Below are positions 33,612 to 46,014 of a DNA stretch of 64,000 nucleotides, piece after piece (the first letter of the stretch is position 1; each line of letters begins with the position of its first letter). A model generated the notes under the pieces. It was not told the DNA's origin. It searched no databases and worked only from the letters and a program-made list of their open reading frames with translations. A program made the position numbers and the translations under genes. This DNA is from Zygnema cylindricum (lineage: Eukaryota > Streptophyta > Zygnematophyceae > Zygnematales > Zygnemataceae): positions 1-64,000 of the forward strand of contig JBBHKE010000826.1 in assembly GCA_037447655.1 (NCBI GenBank). Direction: 5' to 3'.

Positions 33612-33868
33612 CTATTGACCACCGGAATGCTTTCCAGCTCCAGGAGGATGTTTTCCAACTCCAGGAGGATGTTTTCCGACTCCAGGAGTATGTTTCCCAA
33701 CTCCAGGAGGATGTTTTCCAACTCCAGGAGGATGTTTTCCAACTCCAGGAGGATGTTTTCCAACTCCAGGAGGATGTTTTCCAACTCCTGGAGGATGTTT
33801 TCCAGCTCCGGGAGGATGTTTTCCGACACCCGGAGGGTGTTTCCCAACGCCTGGAGGATGTCGCCCTC
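33612..33868 (-). CDS. Last exon of the large LRR-EGF gene: HPPGVGK repeats and stop
   Basis: The acceptor caattttctacag ends at 33869. The exon opens with two bases of a codon, then GRHPPGVGKHPPGVGKHPPGAG and more 7-residue units (about eleven in all, variants GAGK and HTPG), closing with KHSGGQ and a stop at 33612. The start phase fits the one-base overhang of the proline-rich exon at 36822 and would create a Gly codon at the junction. Pro/Gly/Lys/His repeats of this sort suggest a flexible structural tail as in proline-rich wall proteins. The exact repeat type is not one I recognise. Other frames are also open because the 21-bp unit is a multiple of three. Confidence 0.6.
33630..33866 (-). 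repeat. 21-bp tandem repeat (HPPGVGK codons)
   Basis: Units of the form ttttccaactccaggagga on the plus strand, about eleven, with third-position and a few replacement changes. Confidence 0.9.
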
Positions 33869-36599
33869 CTGTAGAAAATTGTGAATAATGTTTAATAAAT
33901 GAGTCATTTAAAAATACAAAACGTTCAAAAGACGGCATTCAAAAAGATACAAAATAAATACTTGGAGGAGTAATTACCGCCATCTTTCCAAGGTAGAATG
34001 ATCTGTAAAATGCCTTGTTCTATACCAAAAAGAATGAATGTACTGAACAAGCTTGTGAATGAAATGCAGTTTCTCGAATGATGATTTACACCAATTTATT
34101 TAATCAAAATGCCCAACTAGAAAGGCAAATTGCACAGAGAGAATGTAACCATTTCAAAAAGAATGAATTTTGTAGGATCATAATAGACAGACCAATGGTA
34201 TCCCAATAATACACTTTTTGCAAAAAGGATCGTATGTTTTTATTTTAATGAGGAATTGGAATTTGGTCTAAGTGCCTATTAGACATGGACGTATTCGTTT
34301 TATTGGCAAATACACATTGCGTATAATTGGCACCGTAAAAACGTATTCAGCTTAGATTTGAAACACAACGAAAAACAAACCCACACGATGTATGCCGAGA
34401 AACACGTGGGCAGGAGGAATTGTGTACACTCCCCTCCTGACTTGTATGGACCATCATAAGTATGGACCATGTCTAGTTTTAGACAAGGATTTTTGGCACC
34501 CAGCTAACAAATTTTACGGATTACCACAATTGTTAACCTAAGGTGGCCAAGAGCACCCAGATAGGCACATAATTTTTGTGCGCAATATAGCATAGACCAT
34601 ATATTGTCATCCACCATACAGGTTCATCTAAAATTGTTTAACTACGGTGATAGAACAGTGAACCAAAAAGGGATGTCTTGACACTATTGTTAGAAGTAAG
34701 TGAACCGAAAAATTCTGTTCAGTGTGAAAATCGGTCCGTGGTATGCCTTTGAATAGCTCCCTCAAGATTGACAAGAAAAGTCCAAAATCTTGTGGCATGG
34801 TAGAAGTCACACAAAAGTACCTGTTGCAAAAATTTCAAGGTTATAGACTTTCGAAGTACCTAAACTAATATGTGGACAAAGAATTTGATTGCGTAAAAAA
34901 ATGATGTTTTGGCAGGTACAAAATATACGAAATTGTGATCCAACGCAAAATAAAAACAACTGATAATTATTGAGAAATTCAATGGAGCTTTAAAGTCTAA
35001 ACTAAAAAAACAAGAACAATTTTGGCATATTTGTAATACTGGATTTGTTTTAGTGTGTGATGTGGCGAAAATCGAGCCCGAAAAAGTTTTTCCTCACCTG
35101 CAGAAGTGAAACGTCGTTTTGCGTGAAACATTTAACCTTTTTCTAGTACCCGCTTGGGGAACTCATGATAACACTTGAATTTGCAACCGTCAAAGTATAT
35201 AATTTTGCATGTAACGACAAAGATTATAGCTGTCCTAGACAAAAAGTTGGACAGCCTCGACTCCTTGAGTCAATGTTACGCCACAGAGTCTAACTACCAA
35301 ACCGTAAACGACAAGTTCTGTATTTTAGAGTGCTGAGAAGTAGATTGACGTACGAGAAGTATCAGTTTTTGGACTTTAGTGGCACAGAACTTACAAGTTA
35401 TTTGAAAAGGCGTGTCGAATTTTTTGGCCTTTTCAGTCGGATGGGTCCGTTTCCAACCCTAGAGTTAATAGTGAGAATTCGTTGGCCTACGAACTAGTAT
35501 TTGACTCAGGACATGTAAAATATACTTGTTGATTCATCTCCAAACATATGTCTCACCAATGGATGTGGTGGTATATTTTCTTTTAACATGCTTACAAAAA
35601 AGTCCACAGAATAATGCAAAAATAAGACAAAATTATCATTCTTTAAATATTGTACAGAGACGACCAATAATATTTTCCAACACAATTTTCTGAGTAGCTA
35701 AAAACTTAGTATATACATATAAACATTACATATAATATATATACATTTTATATGTCGGATATATAAATATACATCTATACACATACGTATATTGAAACAT
35801 GTACTCATCAATCTGCTAGCTTTCGAAGATCATGACCTCCAAGGGAGCCTAAAACAAGTAAAAATAAACACACAGCTTATCGTCAAGTTCAACAGAAAAC
35901 CTGATTTTGGCTGATGATTTTTTCTTATTCATCAACTGTGCATCTTTAGGAATTCATCTGAGTCAAAAATTAACATTAACATTTATTTTTCTCTTTACCA
36001 CTATTTTTGTGTATCATTAAGGTTATGTTTTTGAAAGAACTCACTCAATTTCCTCGGCGGTGGGGCTGATACTGAAATCCAAAAACCAAACACATCAAAG
36101 AGTCGATACATAAAGTGAGTTAAAATGGACACATCCCAAAGCATCTTGATTCAAATCGAGAAACGTCAAAACAAAATCAAATTTTAAAATAAACTTCATC
36201 TCTACCACAACTTATTCTTCCCTATGGTTTTGAACTAGCAACAAACGATCTTGGAAAATAAACCGATACTTAGACGTTCTAACTCCCATATGGGAAACGA
36301 GCAGAAAACAAGTCAAAACCAAAAGACCAATACGGCTCATTCTGATGGCGTTTATTACTAGCTTAGCTACAAAATAAAATGCCATTAATTGTTCCTATCA
36401 AAAAATATCTATGATTTTACATTAATTAACACGACTCACCTTTTTTGTTACTGTTTTTGTATGCTTTTCACAAATAGCAATATAAGAGCCTGGAGTTATC
36501 CTTCAAAATGGGTATTTTAACACATACATTTTGTGTCTAAAAATTGTTTTCATTGTAGAAAGAAAAAACAAAAAAAACACAATTCTTTGACAATGCTAC
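33869..36599. other. Intron of the large gene, nothing else recognised
   Basis: AT-rich, no domain in any frame. 35700-35800 is a run of tatacat-like sequence. Confidence 0.5.
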
Positions 36600-37255
36600 T
36601 TTAATCTAGAGGTACCATAAGCTTGTATTTGTGGTAGTCTGTTGAAAATAGGTTTATTGTTAAAGTTTCAATTTCATGCAAAGATTATACCCATTTAAAG
36701 AACACGCATGTTAATCAGTTCATATGCAATTAACAACAAGAAAATTTCTAATCTTTTATTATTTTCTCTATTTTCCGAATCGAGTGATCTACACGATGAA
36801 TAGACAGAAGTGCGAGCAAACCTGGAAGAGGTGTCGGAGAGACGGGGGGAGGACGCACTGGAGGCAAAGGAGGGGGCTGGACCACTGGAATGGAAGGATT
36901 TAGCCAAAAGCAAGGAGGAGGAATATTTAGGACAGCATCTAAAGAAAATTTTCGAGAGGGATTTGGGAGAGGATTTTGGCGCGGTTTTGGGGGGGTGTTT
37001 TGGAGGGGAAGGGAGGAGGTATTTGTGTTATAACACGACTGGTTTAGTGCAATGCGTTTAAACATTGATTTTTTTTCAAACAATTTAATTTCATTAAGAA
37101 AGGTTATGTTAAAGTAGAGGTACCATAAGCTTGTATTTGCGGTTGTTTATTGGAAAACCCTCGGTTTATTGTCAAAGTTTCAGTTTTATGCAGAAATTAT
37201 GCCCCTTGAAAGAACACACATGTGTATTCTATTCAATTTCGATTAACAATAAAAA
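36600..37255. repeat. Direct repeats bracketing the proline-rich exon
   Basis: 36608-36742 and 37116-37255 match over about 140 bp at a spacing of 508 bp (shared blocks gaggtaccataagcttgtatt, ggtttattgt, aaagaacac). The exon at 36822-36938 lies between them. Confidence 0.75.
36822..36938 (-). CDS. Proline-rich exon of the large LRR-EGF gene
   Basis: Acceptor cgaaaattttctttag (good pyrimidine tract) to 36939, donor CCAG|GTTTGC at 36821. The 117-nt exon reads AVLNIPPPCFWLNPSIPVVQ then PPPLPPVRPPPVSPTPLP, phase 1 at both ends. It fits the cap/EGF exon before it (37914) and the HPPG exon after it. The open frame continues Pro-rich upstream of the acceptor, so the exon start could lie further out. 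Role inferred as an extracellular rigid spacer, in the same place as the extensin-like exon of the short paralogue. Confidence 0.55.
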
Positions 37256-37913
37256 AAGATATTGTGCCATTTTTTCCTAATTTGAAACCCTTTCTATGCG
37301 TTCTTATTTAACATTTTGTTCTTTCCAAAGGTTCAGGTTTAAGATTGTTTCTCTTCTATGAGTTTTTGTATCAACAAAAACTCTAATTCCGAATGATCAG
37401 CTTCTTATGCTTTCACCAATATTGAAGTACCAACCAACTCTGAGACATGTCTTTATTATTCTGCTATAAAAACAATTGACTTGTATGAAACCATACCTGA
37501 ATGGCCCAAAAGCAGCCTGTAATTCTTAATTTAAAAATTCACAATTGGGGTTCCAAAAACAACATCAAACTATCTTTGTTTCAGTCCTCATGTTCACCAA
37601 TAAGTTTATAAACATATTCAATTAAAATTAGGATCAAATATTTCATTCATATTTTTAAAATTTTACAGGTGTGATTTGCCATTTAGGTAGATATACATAG
37701 CAAATTCAATAAACCAAATTTGTGGCTTATAAGTCCTTGTGCAATTATCATAATTATAACTTAATTGGCCACAAATAACTGTCGTGCACAATACCACCTT
37801 GAATGTCTTATTGAGCATAAATGGTTACGTAAAAAAAAAAATCAAAAAAGTGAGATCATTTTCATGGAGAAGGCATTTGTTATTGGTGCATATCTTGTCA
37901 AAAGAGGTCATAC

Positions 37914-38191
37914 ATTTGCAAATGAACTTGCTATCCTGATTCGTGTATCCTTCATTGCATGCACATGATGTCCCGTTTGTGCCATTGGAACAAATACCGC
38001 CTCCCCCACAAGGGCCTCCTAGTTGGGTTGCGTCGCAAAACGCGTCACACTCGCTTTTACTTCGTTGATCACTTGATGCACACCCGGTTGGGAGGTTTGG
38101 GCCGAATAAGCAATTGGTGGATAAGCCTTCACATTCTGGGCGCCCGTTGACTCTGGCAACCGGTCCGGTGATGTAGTTGTCATCAATGAAA
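37914..38191 (-). CDS. LRR C-terminal cap plus EGF-like exon (large gene)
   Basis: Acceptor ccatatttgcag ends at 38192, donor AAAT|GTATGA at 37913. The 278-nt exon, phase 2 in and phase 1 out, starts FIDDNYITGPVARVNG, the last half-repeat of an LRR domain aligned with DLSxNxLSGS of the LRR exons. Then come PEC, NCLFGPNLPTGC, QRSKSECDAFC (cap cysteines), and an EGF-like CX5CX8CXC (GGPCGGGGIC, two NGT sequons, CACNEGY). It is clearly homologous to 21924-22207. The previous LRR exon in this gene is at 47108, so the intron would be 8.9 kb and contains elements D, E and T2. Confidence 0.8.
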
Positions 38192-39717
38192 CTGCAAATA
38201 TGGTTTGCCATCGTAAAAGGAAATTACGCGACAAGCCATCAATATCCATTATAACACGTCTAAAAAAATAAACACGTTTAGAAGGCATCAATCTTGATTC
38301 ATGTAAAGAAGACATACAAAAGGTGCGGACAACAAACCTTTACGTAATTTTATTTGTAGCTTTGCTTATTAAAATATATTTTTACACATGAATTACTCAT
38401 TTTTTATTTTTAACGATCATTACTTTTAATTATAATTATTACTTATTATTATTATAAGTATTTTTGTCATTAAATATTTTTTATTATTTATTATTATTGT
38501 TAGTTGGCATTATAGAGATTATTATTGACTAATTCTAATAGTTACTGTCATTACCTAGTCTATGTGTTCAATATAAAATATTATTATTATTTTTAACCCT
38601 ATATATTTTTCTTTATTATTGCGGTCAATGACTATTATTATAATAGCAATTATATATTTATTCATTCATTTCTGTTTTTACTGTTGTTTATTTATATAGC
38701 TATCATTAAATATTATTAATAATCAGCTATCAGCGTCACTATTTAATGTTATTGTTTGTCCGTATTTTAAATTACTATTATTATTATTACAGATTATTAT
38801 TGTTAAAATCTACTATTACAGATGATTATTACTCGTTTGGATTACTAATAAACGTTAGTCGTTTTTGTTTGTTATTTTTTTTTAATAATCATTAGTATTG
38901 AGTATTAATAATTATTTCTAAAAACTGTTGTTATCAGGTCGCGATCATTATACACCTACACTTATTTTCAGTTTTATTATTACTTATAATATCATGATGA
39001 TTTTATCTATTATTTTATCAATATATATTATTAATATCATACATTGTTATTTTTATTTTTCTTATCTTCCTTGCTATCATTTATTTTTATCATTATATAT
39101 TATAACTTATTATTTATTACATTTTTTATTATGAAATATTGGTATTATTATTATTTACTTTCTATACTATTTGTTGTTATTATTAGGATATCATTATTAT
39201 TATTTTTTGAAAAAATATTTTTATGTTACTGTTAAAGTTTGCTGGAACGTTCGGTATTATAATTAATCAATTTTATTAGAATATTAATCAATTGTTTGTT
39301 ATTGTTAAGATATTTTTTTTGTTATTATTGAGATGTTTTATTTAGTATTATTAGGATATTAGTTTAATATTATAACTTTACCTGTTTATTTTTGTTTGTT
39401 ATGAATTTATGTTATTATTATTTGCTGCTATTTTGATCGTTATTAGTTTTTATACCTTTAATTATTTATTTCAATTTTTATTTGTTGTTATTTTTATTTA
39501 ATTTTAAAGATATTTATGTTTTGTTTATAAGATATTTATTATTGTTAAGACAATTCTTCATTAGTTTAATAATACATTTTTGTATTATTAGGAAAAAAAT
39601 ACATTATGATTAGCAAACTAAGTTATTTTTAGAAATGATTTTTTATTTTTAAGAGGGATAAGTAATGATTATTATTTAGTTGGATAAATAGTACATTTTT
39701 ATTTACAGTTATATTTT
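38192..39717. other. AT-rich intron segment
   Basis: Mostly ttattattat. About 38480-39100 shares an order of short blocks with 58080-58600 (atagctat.atta, ggtcactatttaatg / ggtcactaataaatg, ttatcaggtc.cgatca, acctacacttatt), so the two introns have a common origin. Confidence 0.6.
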
Positions 39718-40000
39718 ACAGTTGCAGTTGCAGTTGCAGTTAACAGTTGCAGTTAACAGTTGCAGTTAACAGTTGCAGTTAACAGTTGCAGTTAATAGTT
39801 GCAGTTAACAGTTGCAGTTAACAGTTAACAGTTGCAGTTAACAGTTGCATTTAACAGTTTACAGCTACAGTTTAAGGTTACAGTTTACAGGTGACAGTGA
39901 CAGTGACAGTTACAGTTACATTTACATTTACATTTACATTTACATTTACAGTTACAGTTACATTTACATTTACATTTACATTTAAATCTATATTTGTTTT
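39718..40000. repeat. Hexamer-type array (cagttg/cagtta, then tacatt)
   Basis: Runs of cagttgcagttaa, then tacattta units, ending at the broken 5' edge of element D. Confidence 0.9.
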
Positions 40001-40016
40001 TATTTATATTTTTAGT

Positions 40017-41574
40017 AAAATTACCTCCAGATAGAAAAGCTATTGGATGTTAATAGGTGTTTAAACTAAAACTAAATCCAAATAATACAATAGAGAGATA
40101 TAAAGCAAGGTTGGTTGCCAAAGGATATAATCAAAAGGAGGAAATAGATTATGAAGAAACTTTTTTTCCTGAGATTTCCTTATCAGAATTCTCTTAAGTA
40201 TAGCTGCTACAGAAGACATGGAAGTACATCAAATGGACGTAAGACTGCCTTCTTAAATGGGGAGCTCGAGGAAGAAATCTACATGGAACAACCGGAAGGA
40301 TTTATTGAACAAAGAAAAGAAAGACTTGTATGTAAACTGATTAAATCATTGTATGGGTTGAAACAGGCTCCTAGGAGATTGAATGCCAAACAAGATGAAT
40401 TTTTGACTAAACTAGGATATCAGAGAATTAGTTCATATCATTCAGTCTATGTACTAAATCCTGAAGATAAAGGGGTTTTATATATTGCAGTTTATGTAGA
40501 TGACCTACTAATCATTAGTAAATGTAAGGAACGAATTCAAAAACTAAAGAATAATTTAGTAAGGAATTTGATATGAAAGACATTGGAGAAGAAAGATATA
40601 TTCTAGGACTACAAATGGAAAGAGATAGAGAAAAGAAAATCATAAAATTGACACAGAAAATGACTATAAAGAATATGTTAAGGAAGTTTAACTTCAATTC
40701 ATTAACAGTTGTATTACACCTTTGGATACCAAGAGAGGAAAGGAGAAACAGGAAGACGAAGTAGATGAAAAGGTGAATGTACATTATAGAGAGATTGTAG
40801 GAACTCTTATTTACTTCATAAATTGTACTAGGCAAGACATAGCAGTTGCAGTAGGAATACTCAGCAGAAGTTTGCAGGATCCTAGAAAGTCTGACTGGAA
40901 TAAAGCCAAGAGAGTTTTAAGATATCTTATCGGAACAACAAATTTATGGTTACACTTGGGAGGAGATTCAATCAACATTCACACTTGGAGCGATGCAAGT
41001 CATGGAGACGACATCACCAGGAAATCAACTTTTGGATACATTTTGAAGATTGGACAAGGAACTTGCTGCTGGGGTAGTAAACTTCAAAAGGTCACAGCTC
41101 AATCAACAATGGAATCTTGAATTCTTGGCAGTTAGCATGGCAGCAAAAGAAATCATTTAGGTAAAAGCCTTTTTACAAGAATTAGGATGGATGCACTATG
41201 GATCTCAATTTTATACTGTGACAATCAAGCCGCCATAGCTGTAGCTTACAATCATAAACACCATTTCAAAAGTAAACATATTGACATCAGACTCAACTTC
41301 ACTCGGCTTCGTTAGAGAGAACATACAGAACAGAGTAATCAAAATGATTACTCAAAATGCAGCATGTGTCAGACACACAAATGGTAGCTCACATGATGAC
41401 TAAGGCACTACCAGGTCCTAAGTTACCAGGTCCTAAGTTACAGTTTTGCAGATCAGAAAGTAAATTACTCTTGCTAAAAAAAATGTATCAAGGATAAAAA
41501 GTTTTTGGGAGTAGATCCTTTGATTCTTATGAAGCACATATAGAAGGGAGTACACAGATAGAAGTTAAAGGGAG
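40017..41574 (+). pseudogene. Element D: 5'-truncated copia RT and RNase H
   Basis: It begins in mid-RT at KLPPDRKAIGC (40017) directly after simple repeats. Frames then shift but give [64 protein letters not shown] at 40493-40504, and KDIGEERYILGLQMERDRE. The RNase H follows (WSDASHGDDITRKSTFGY, CDNQAAIAVAYN near 41218-41250) with several stops. A polypurine tract aaagggag precedes the LTR. Gag, protease and integrase are absent. It lies in the intron of the large LRR gene, in the opposite orientation. Confidence 0.85.
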
Positions 41575-42480
41575 TATTGGATTATAGCTTCAATCTGTAT
41601 GACTTTTGGTGGTTAGTCACTTCGTCGCTAAATATTTAGAGATGACATTTTTCTGTCACTAGTACCTAGCGATAACATTTTCTCATCGCTAGTATGTAGA
41701 GATGAACGTTACTGGTCCCTGAGACAAAATTGTTACCACGGAAATTACGAAACTACGGACGTCAACAAATATCTATCGAATACCTTCAAAAATATGCCAC
41801 GTTGGATATTTTTCAAAAGTATGACACGTCAAATTTAAAAGAACAACATCAATGCAAAGCATAATCACAATGAAAAAGTACCGCAGGAAATATGAACTTG
41901 AGATAGTACTCGGAAAATTTGGTGTAACCTAGTTGAACGTCGAAATTTGAATTCTTGATTTCAAACTTAGGAAAACTCAAATTTCTTAGTGTACAAAATT
42001 TAATTTTTCAATCCGATGTAGCTTAATTCGTTATGTTAGAGGAGGAACTGCGTTAGTTTACGAAGTATATAATTTCTATTGTAGGAAGTAAAAATGATAT
42101 CAGATTAGTTAACATTGTATGTTTACATTCTTTACTTTTAAAGAAATTTTATTTGCTTTGAGTTTTGTGTGTAAGTCTGAATGTGAATATTGAAGTGTAA
42201 ATCTGATCAAGTATAATCTGAGTTTTTCAGAAGGTTATTATGGTCAGAAGAGAAGTAATTATCTGAATGTTAGTAAGATAAATTGCCTTCAAGGTGTGAC
42301 ATCTGATTTTTTAAAGCAGGAAGTCTTTAATAGATTTCAGGGGGACAGGTTGTGTGTCCAAGGTGTGTGTCAGTTTAAAGTTGAGACTAAGTTAACACAA
42401 GTCAAGATAATTTTAAGGTAATCTGTTTGTAAGGAATTTGTGAGAGTGTTGCTTAGGCAGTTTAAGGTTGCTTAGCTGTA
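41575..42480 (+). mobile_element. 3' LTR of element D
   Basis: Begins tattgg after the polypurine tract. Matched in reverse by 1-733. It contains repeated tcgtcgctaa / tcatcgctag motifs at 41620-41700. The right end is not fixed; it must lie before the hexamer array at 42487. Confidence 0.7.
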
Positions 42481-42486
42481 AGTGAT

Positions 42487-42812
42487 CAGGGTTCGGGTTC
42501 GGGTTCGGGTTCGGGTTCGGGTTCGGGTTCGGGTTCGGGTTCGGGTTCGGGTTCCGGTTCGGGTTCGGATTCGAGTACGGGTTCGCATTCGCATTCGCGT
42601 TCAGGTTCCCATTCGCATTCGAATTCGCATTCGCATTCGCATTCGGATTCGGATTCGGATTCGGATTCGCATTTGCATGCGCATGCGCATGCGCATGCGC
42701 ATGCGCATGCGCATTCGCATTCGCATTCGCATTCGCATTCGCATTCGTATTTGTATTTATATTTATATTTATGTTTGTATTTGTATTTGTATTTGTATAT
42801 ATATTTTTTATT
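42487..42812. repeat. Hexamer array grading from GGGTTC to GCATTC to GCATGC
   Basis: About ten ggttcg units, then gcattc, ggattc, then gcatgc, back to gcattc and finally tatttg units. Dipeptide open frames on both strands are artefacts. It resembles a telomere-like repeat in form, but the unit is not a known plant telomere unit. Confidence 0.9.
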
Positions 42813-44335
42813 GTATTTATTATTATTATCATGTTTTATATAGCCATAATGATATTAATGTTTTTGGTGAATGTCCTATGAGTATATTTCATTATTTCTT
42901 TTGTGAGCGTCTCAATTTCTTGCGCATTGTGTTTACTATATAGCGATTATTTAATATTTTTTTTAAATATTTATCACTAGCGTTTGTTAATGAATATTTT
43001 TTGCTATTGGATGTTTTTCATTGATGAATATCTTTTATTAATGAATAATTGTTATTCATTGATAATTTCATTTAGTTTATCAAATTTATTAACTTTTATT
43101 AGCTAGTGATTTTTATTAATTACTAATTTTCATTGTCTAGTACTTTTTAAGAACTTGTATTTTTCATTATTAGATACTTTTTATTAATTTCTATTTTTTA
43201 TTTATTACTTTTTATTTTCACAGTAAACTATTACTCACTGTTTATTATTATTTACTATCTATTTATATTCGTTATTATTTATTATTTATCATAAATTAAA
43301 TTTATAAATTATAAAACTTTATTATTGTTACTTTTTTTCATTATGATTAGTTTAAATCATCGTGACTATTTGTCAAATATGTTTAAATATTTATTATGTA
43401 TTATTAATTATTTCTACAAATTATAAATCATTTACCATACAATAGATTTTCTGTTTTATAATTTAATTATGTATTATACGATAGAAATTATATACCATAT
43501 TCTATAACTTATCTATCATATTATAAGATTTTTTTAATGTGTATTATGTATTCTTCATTGAATATTATTTATTGTACTTTATTTATTATTTACTGTTTAC
43601 TTTTAGTTTACTTTTTACTTTTTCAAATTAACTGTATCCTACTAAATACTGTTTACTAAATACTATTTAATATATACTATTTATTGCTTATTAAATACTT
43701 TTACTATTTACTACTTTCTATTTATAATTTTTTTATTACTATTTATTCTATAATTTATTTATCATTTAGTAGCATTTATTTTGATTATTATTTCTTGTTA
43801 TTTACTATTATGAATATTTATTGCTATTAATTGTTATGACTACTAAATTATATTTTATAATTATTTTTTAGTATCAACATTTATTCTCATTTATACGTTA
43901 TAATTATTTATTATTATTTAACATTATTTACCATCATAATTATTCATTTATATTTATTGACTATATATTATGGTAATCGATCGTTATTAATCAATATTCT
44001 TATTTATCATTGCTTCTTATATTTAATAGCTAGTTTTACTTATTATAATTACCAGTAACAACCATTTTTTATGATTTTTTTTTAATTTTATTTACTATGA
44101 CAAATATTAATTATTATTTATTAAAAATATTGTTATTATCATCTCTAGTGGTTTATTACTATTTATTGATATTATTAATTCTTAGTATTTATTGCAATTG
44201 TTAATTATTACTTATAATAAATATTTTGTTGATTACTATACATTGTTATCGTTATCTACTACTACTATTTATTGCTAATTTAACTTACTACTATTTTTTA
44301 TTCACACCATCGGTTATTATTTATCTTTATCTCTT
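42813..44335. other. AT-rich intron segment
   Basis: tattatttatta-like sequence of the same kind as in the other LRR introns. No gene. Confidence 0.6.
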
Positions 44336-44565
44336 CCCCACTCTTCTTCTCCCCCTCTCCCTCTCTCTCTCCCCCCCCCAATCAAGCTCTCCCCCTCCCC
44401 CACCCTCTCCCTCCCCCTCTCCCTCCCCCTCCCCCTCTCCCTCTCCTTTAATCTCTCACTCTTCCTCTCCCTTACTTTTTTCCTCTCTCTCTCCCTCTCC
44501 CTCTTCCTCTCCCTCCTCGGTACCCCTTTCCCACTCCTTTTTCTACCCCCTTTTCCTTTTTTTGT
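44336..44565. repeat. CT tract
   Basis: C/T-rich ctccctctccc sequence, similar to the tracts in the LRR introns. Confidence 0.85.
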
Positions 44566-45264
44566 TAATTTTAAATATTTATCATTATTGCGAAATTCCT
44601 ATGATTATCAACATTAATATCATAGAGGTTTCATTCGTAGTATGCGCACGCATGAAAAGTTCACAAATTAATGAATATGCGCACGGAACAGAATTCAAAA
44701 GTATATAAAATGCGGTGATCGACTTTGACCTCATAATAAAATAAAAAATAGAAAACTTTAATCAAAAGTACTACTACAACTTAGGGTATGTTCCCATGTA
44801 TAAAATGTTGAAATACACTTAAAGCATTCTAAAACTACTTGTTGTTTTCTACACTATTTTTGGAGTCCTAATTGCTACGCTATAAGTCTAGTACTTTGTT
44901 TTAGCGTTGTGTACTTTATTTAGTGGAATGTACATACCTTTATTAGAATTGTTGATTCTTACGTAGGAATCCTTTTAGACTTAGATTCCTTTTACCGTAA
45001 CTAGATGTACCTTCCTAAGTTAGGCTTTAGATTAGATATACCTTTAAAGCCTTTTTGCGGCTACCTCAAAATCCGTCTTACTATAAGACTACCTTGTTTC
45101 GTTATGTAAAATTACTTAATCATAAAGACACTCAAACGACGAACCTCTCACTTGTTCCCTTGTTCATCGTTACTCTTTTTCTTGTCTTTTGTCATATCTT
45201 GGCCTTTCCTACTACTTCGACCTATTTTTAATATTTTGTCATATTAAGTCTTTTTCGGCCTTTT
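44566..45264. other. Unassigned DNA before the gag fragment
   Basis: May include the LTR/leader of element E, but no LTR edge or primer site was recognised. Confidence 0.4.
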
Positions 45265-45981
45265 ATGGCCTCTCATTCAATAGGTTATGGGCCTAGCCCT
45301 TCGTCTGTCTCAAACTCTGTCCTGAAATTTCAGGGCGAAAATTTCTATGACTGGAAATTCCAAATCCAGCATTTGTTTTTTTTTAAAAAGACCTGGGGAC
45401 ACATTAATGGCACTGTCACGTTGCCTGTCCTTCCCGACGCCTCTCATGACACTTTTGCTGTCGTTCAGACAGCTGTCGCTTCATGGATTGAAAAAGATTC
45501 TGTCGCGTTGTCGCGTCTCGTCTTTTCTTTGGACGGCCAGATTGCGAATCAAATTCGCGCCGCGATTACTTCCCATGAGGCGTGGCAGATTCTTTGTCAC
45601 GCCTAAACAACCGATACTTGGCCACATCGCTTGGCGCTACGTCGCCACTTCAACAGTGCTCAAAAGGACAAATCCGAATCCATGCTTGTATTTATTTAAC
45701 GAATTGAATCATTAGCTGGACGATTTAAGTGTATTAATTACACAATCACTCATGAGAATCTCATACGTACCATTTTGAGAGGATTACCTTTGTCGTTTGA
45801 CTCTTTTGCAAGTACAGTCAGTACTGATGCTTCTACGGTCATGTTGTCAGATCTCACTAATCGCTTATTACACGAAGAGACGCGTCTAAATCTTAACAAA
45901 CCTGTCATTATTACTGATGGTTCAGCATTTGTTGCCTCTTCCCCCAAGAAACCTCATTTTATGGCTTCTCATTCAATATAA
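45265..45981 (+). pseudogene. Element E: copia gag fragment
   Basis: One frame carries LKFQGENFYDWKFQIQHLFF, WIEKDSVALSRLVFSLDGQI, SHEAWQIL, then two stops, RIESLAGRFKCINYTITHEN, ILRGLPLSFDSFAS and LSDLTNRLLHEETRL. This is the retrotransposon Gag of the copia (UBN2-like) type. The zinc knuckle and pol are missing. The first bases (atggcctctcattcaat at 45265) recur as atggcttctcattcaat at 45961, where the homology ends. Confidence 0.85.
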
Positions 45982-46014
45982 AAGAACCGAGTTTTTTATT
46001 AGCACGAGGGAGAG

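Noticed and set aside
42482-42832. Telomeric repeat
   Set aside because: The unit ggttcg is not a known plant telomere unit and changes along the array; it is interstitial.
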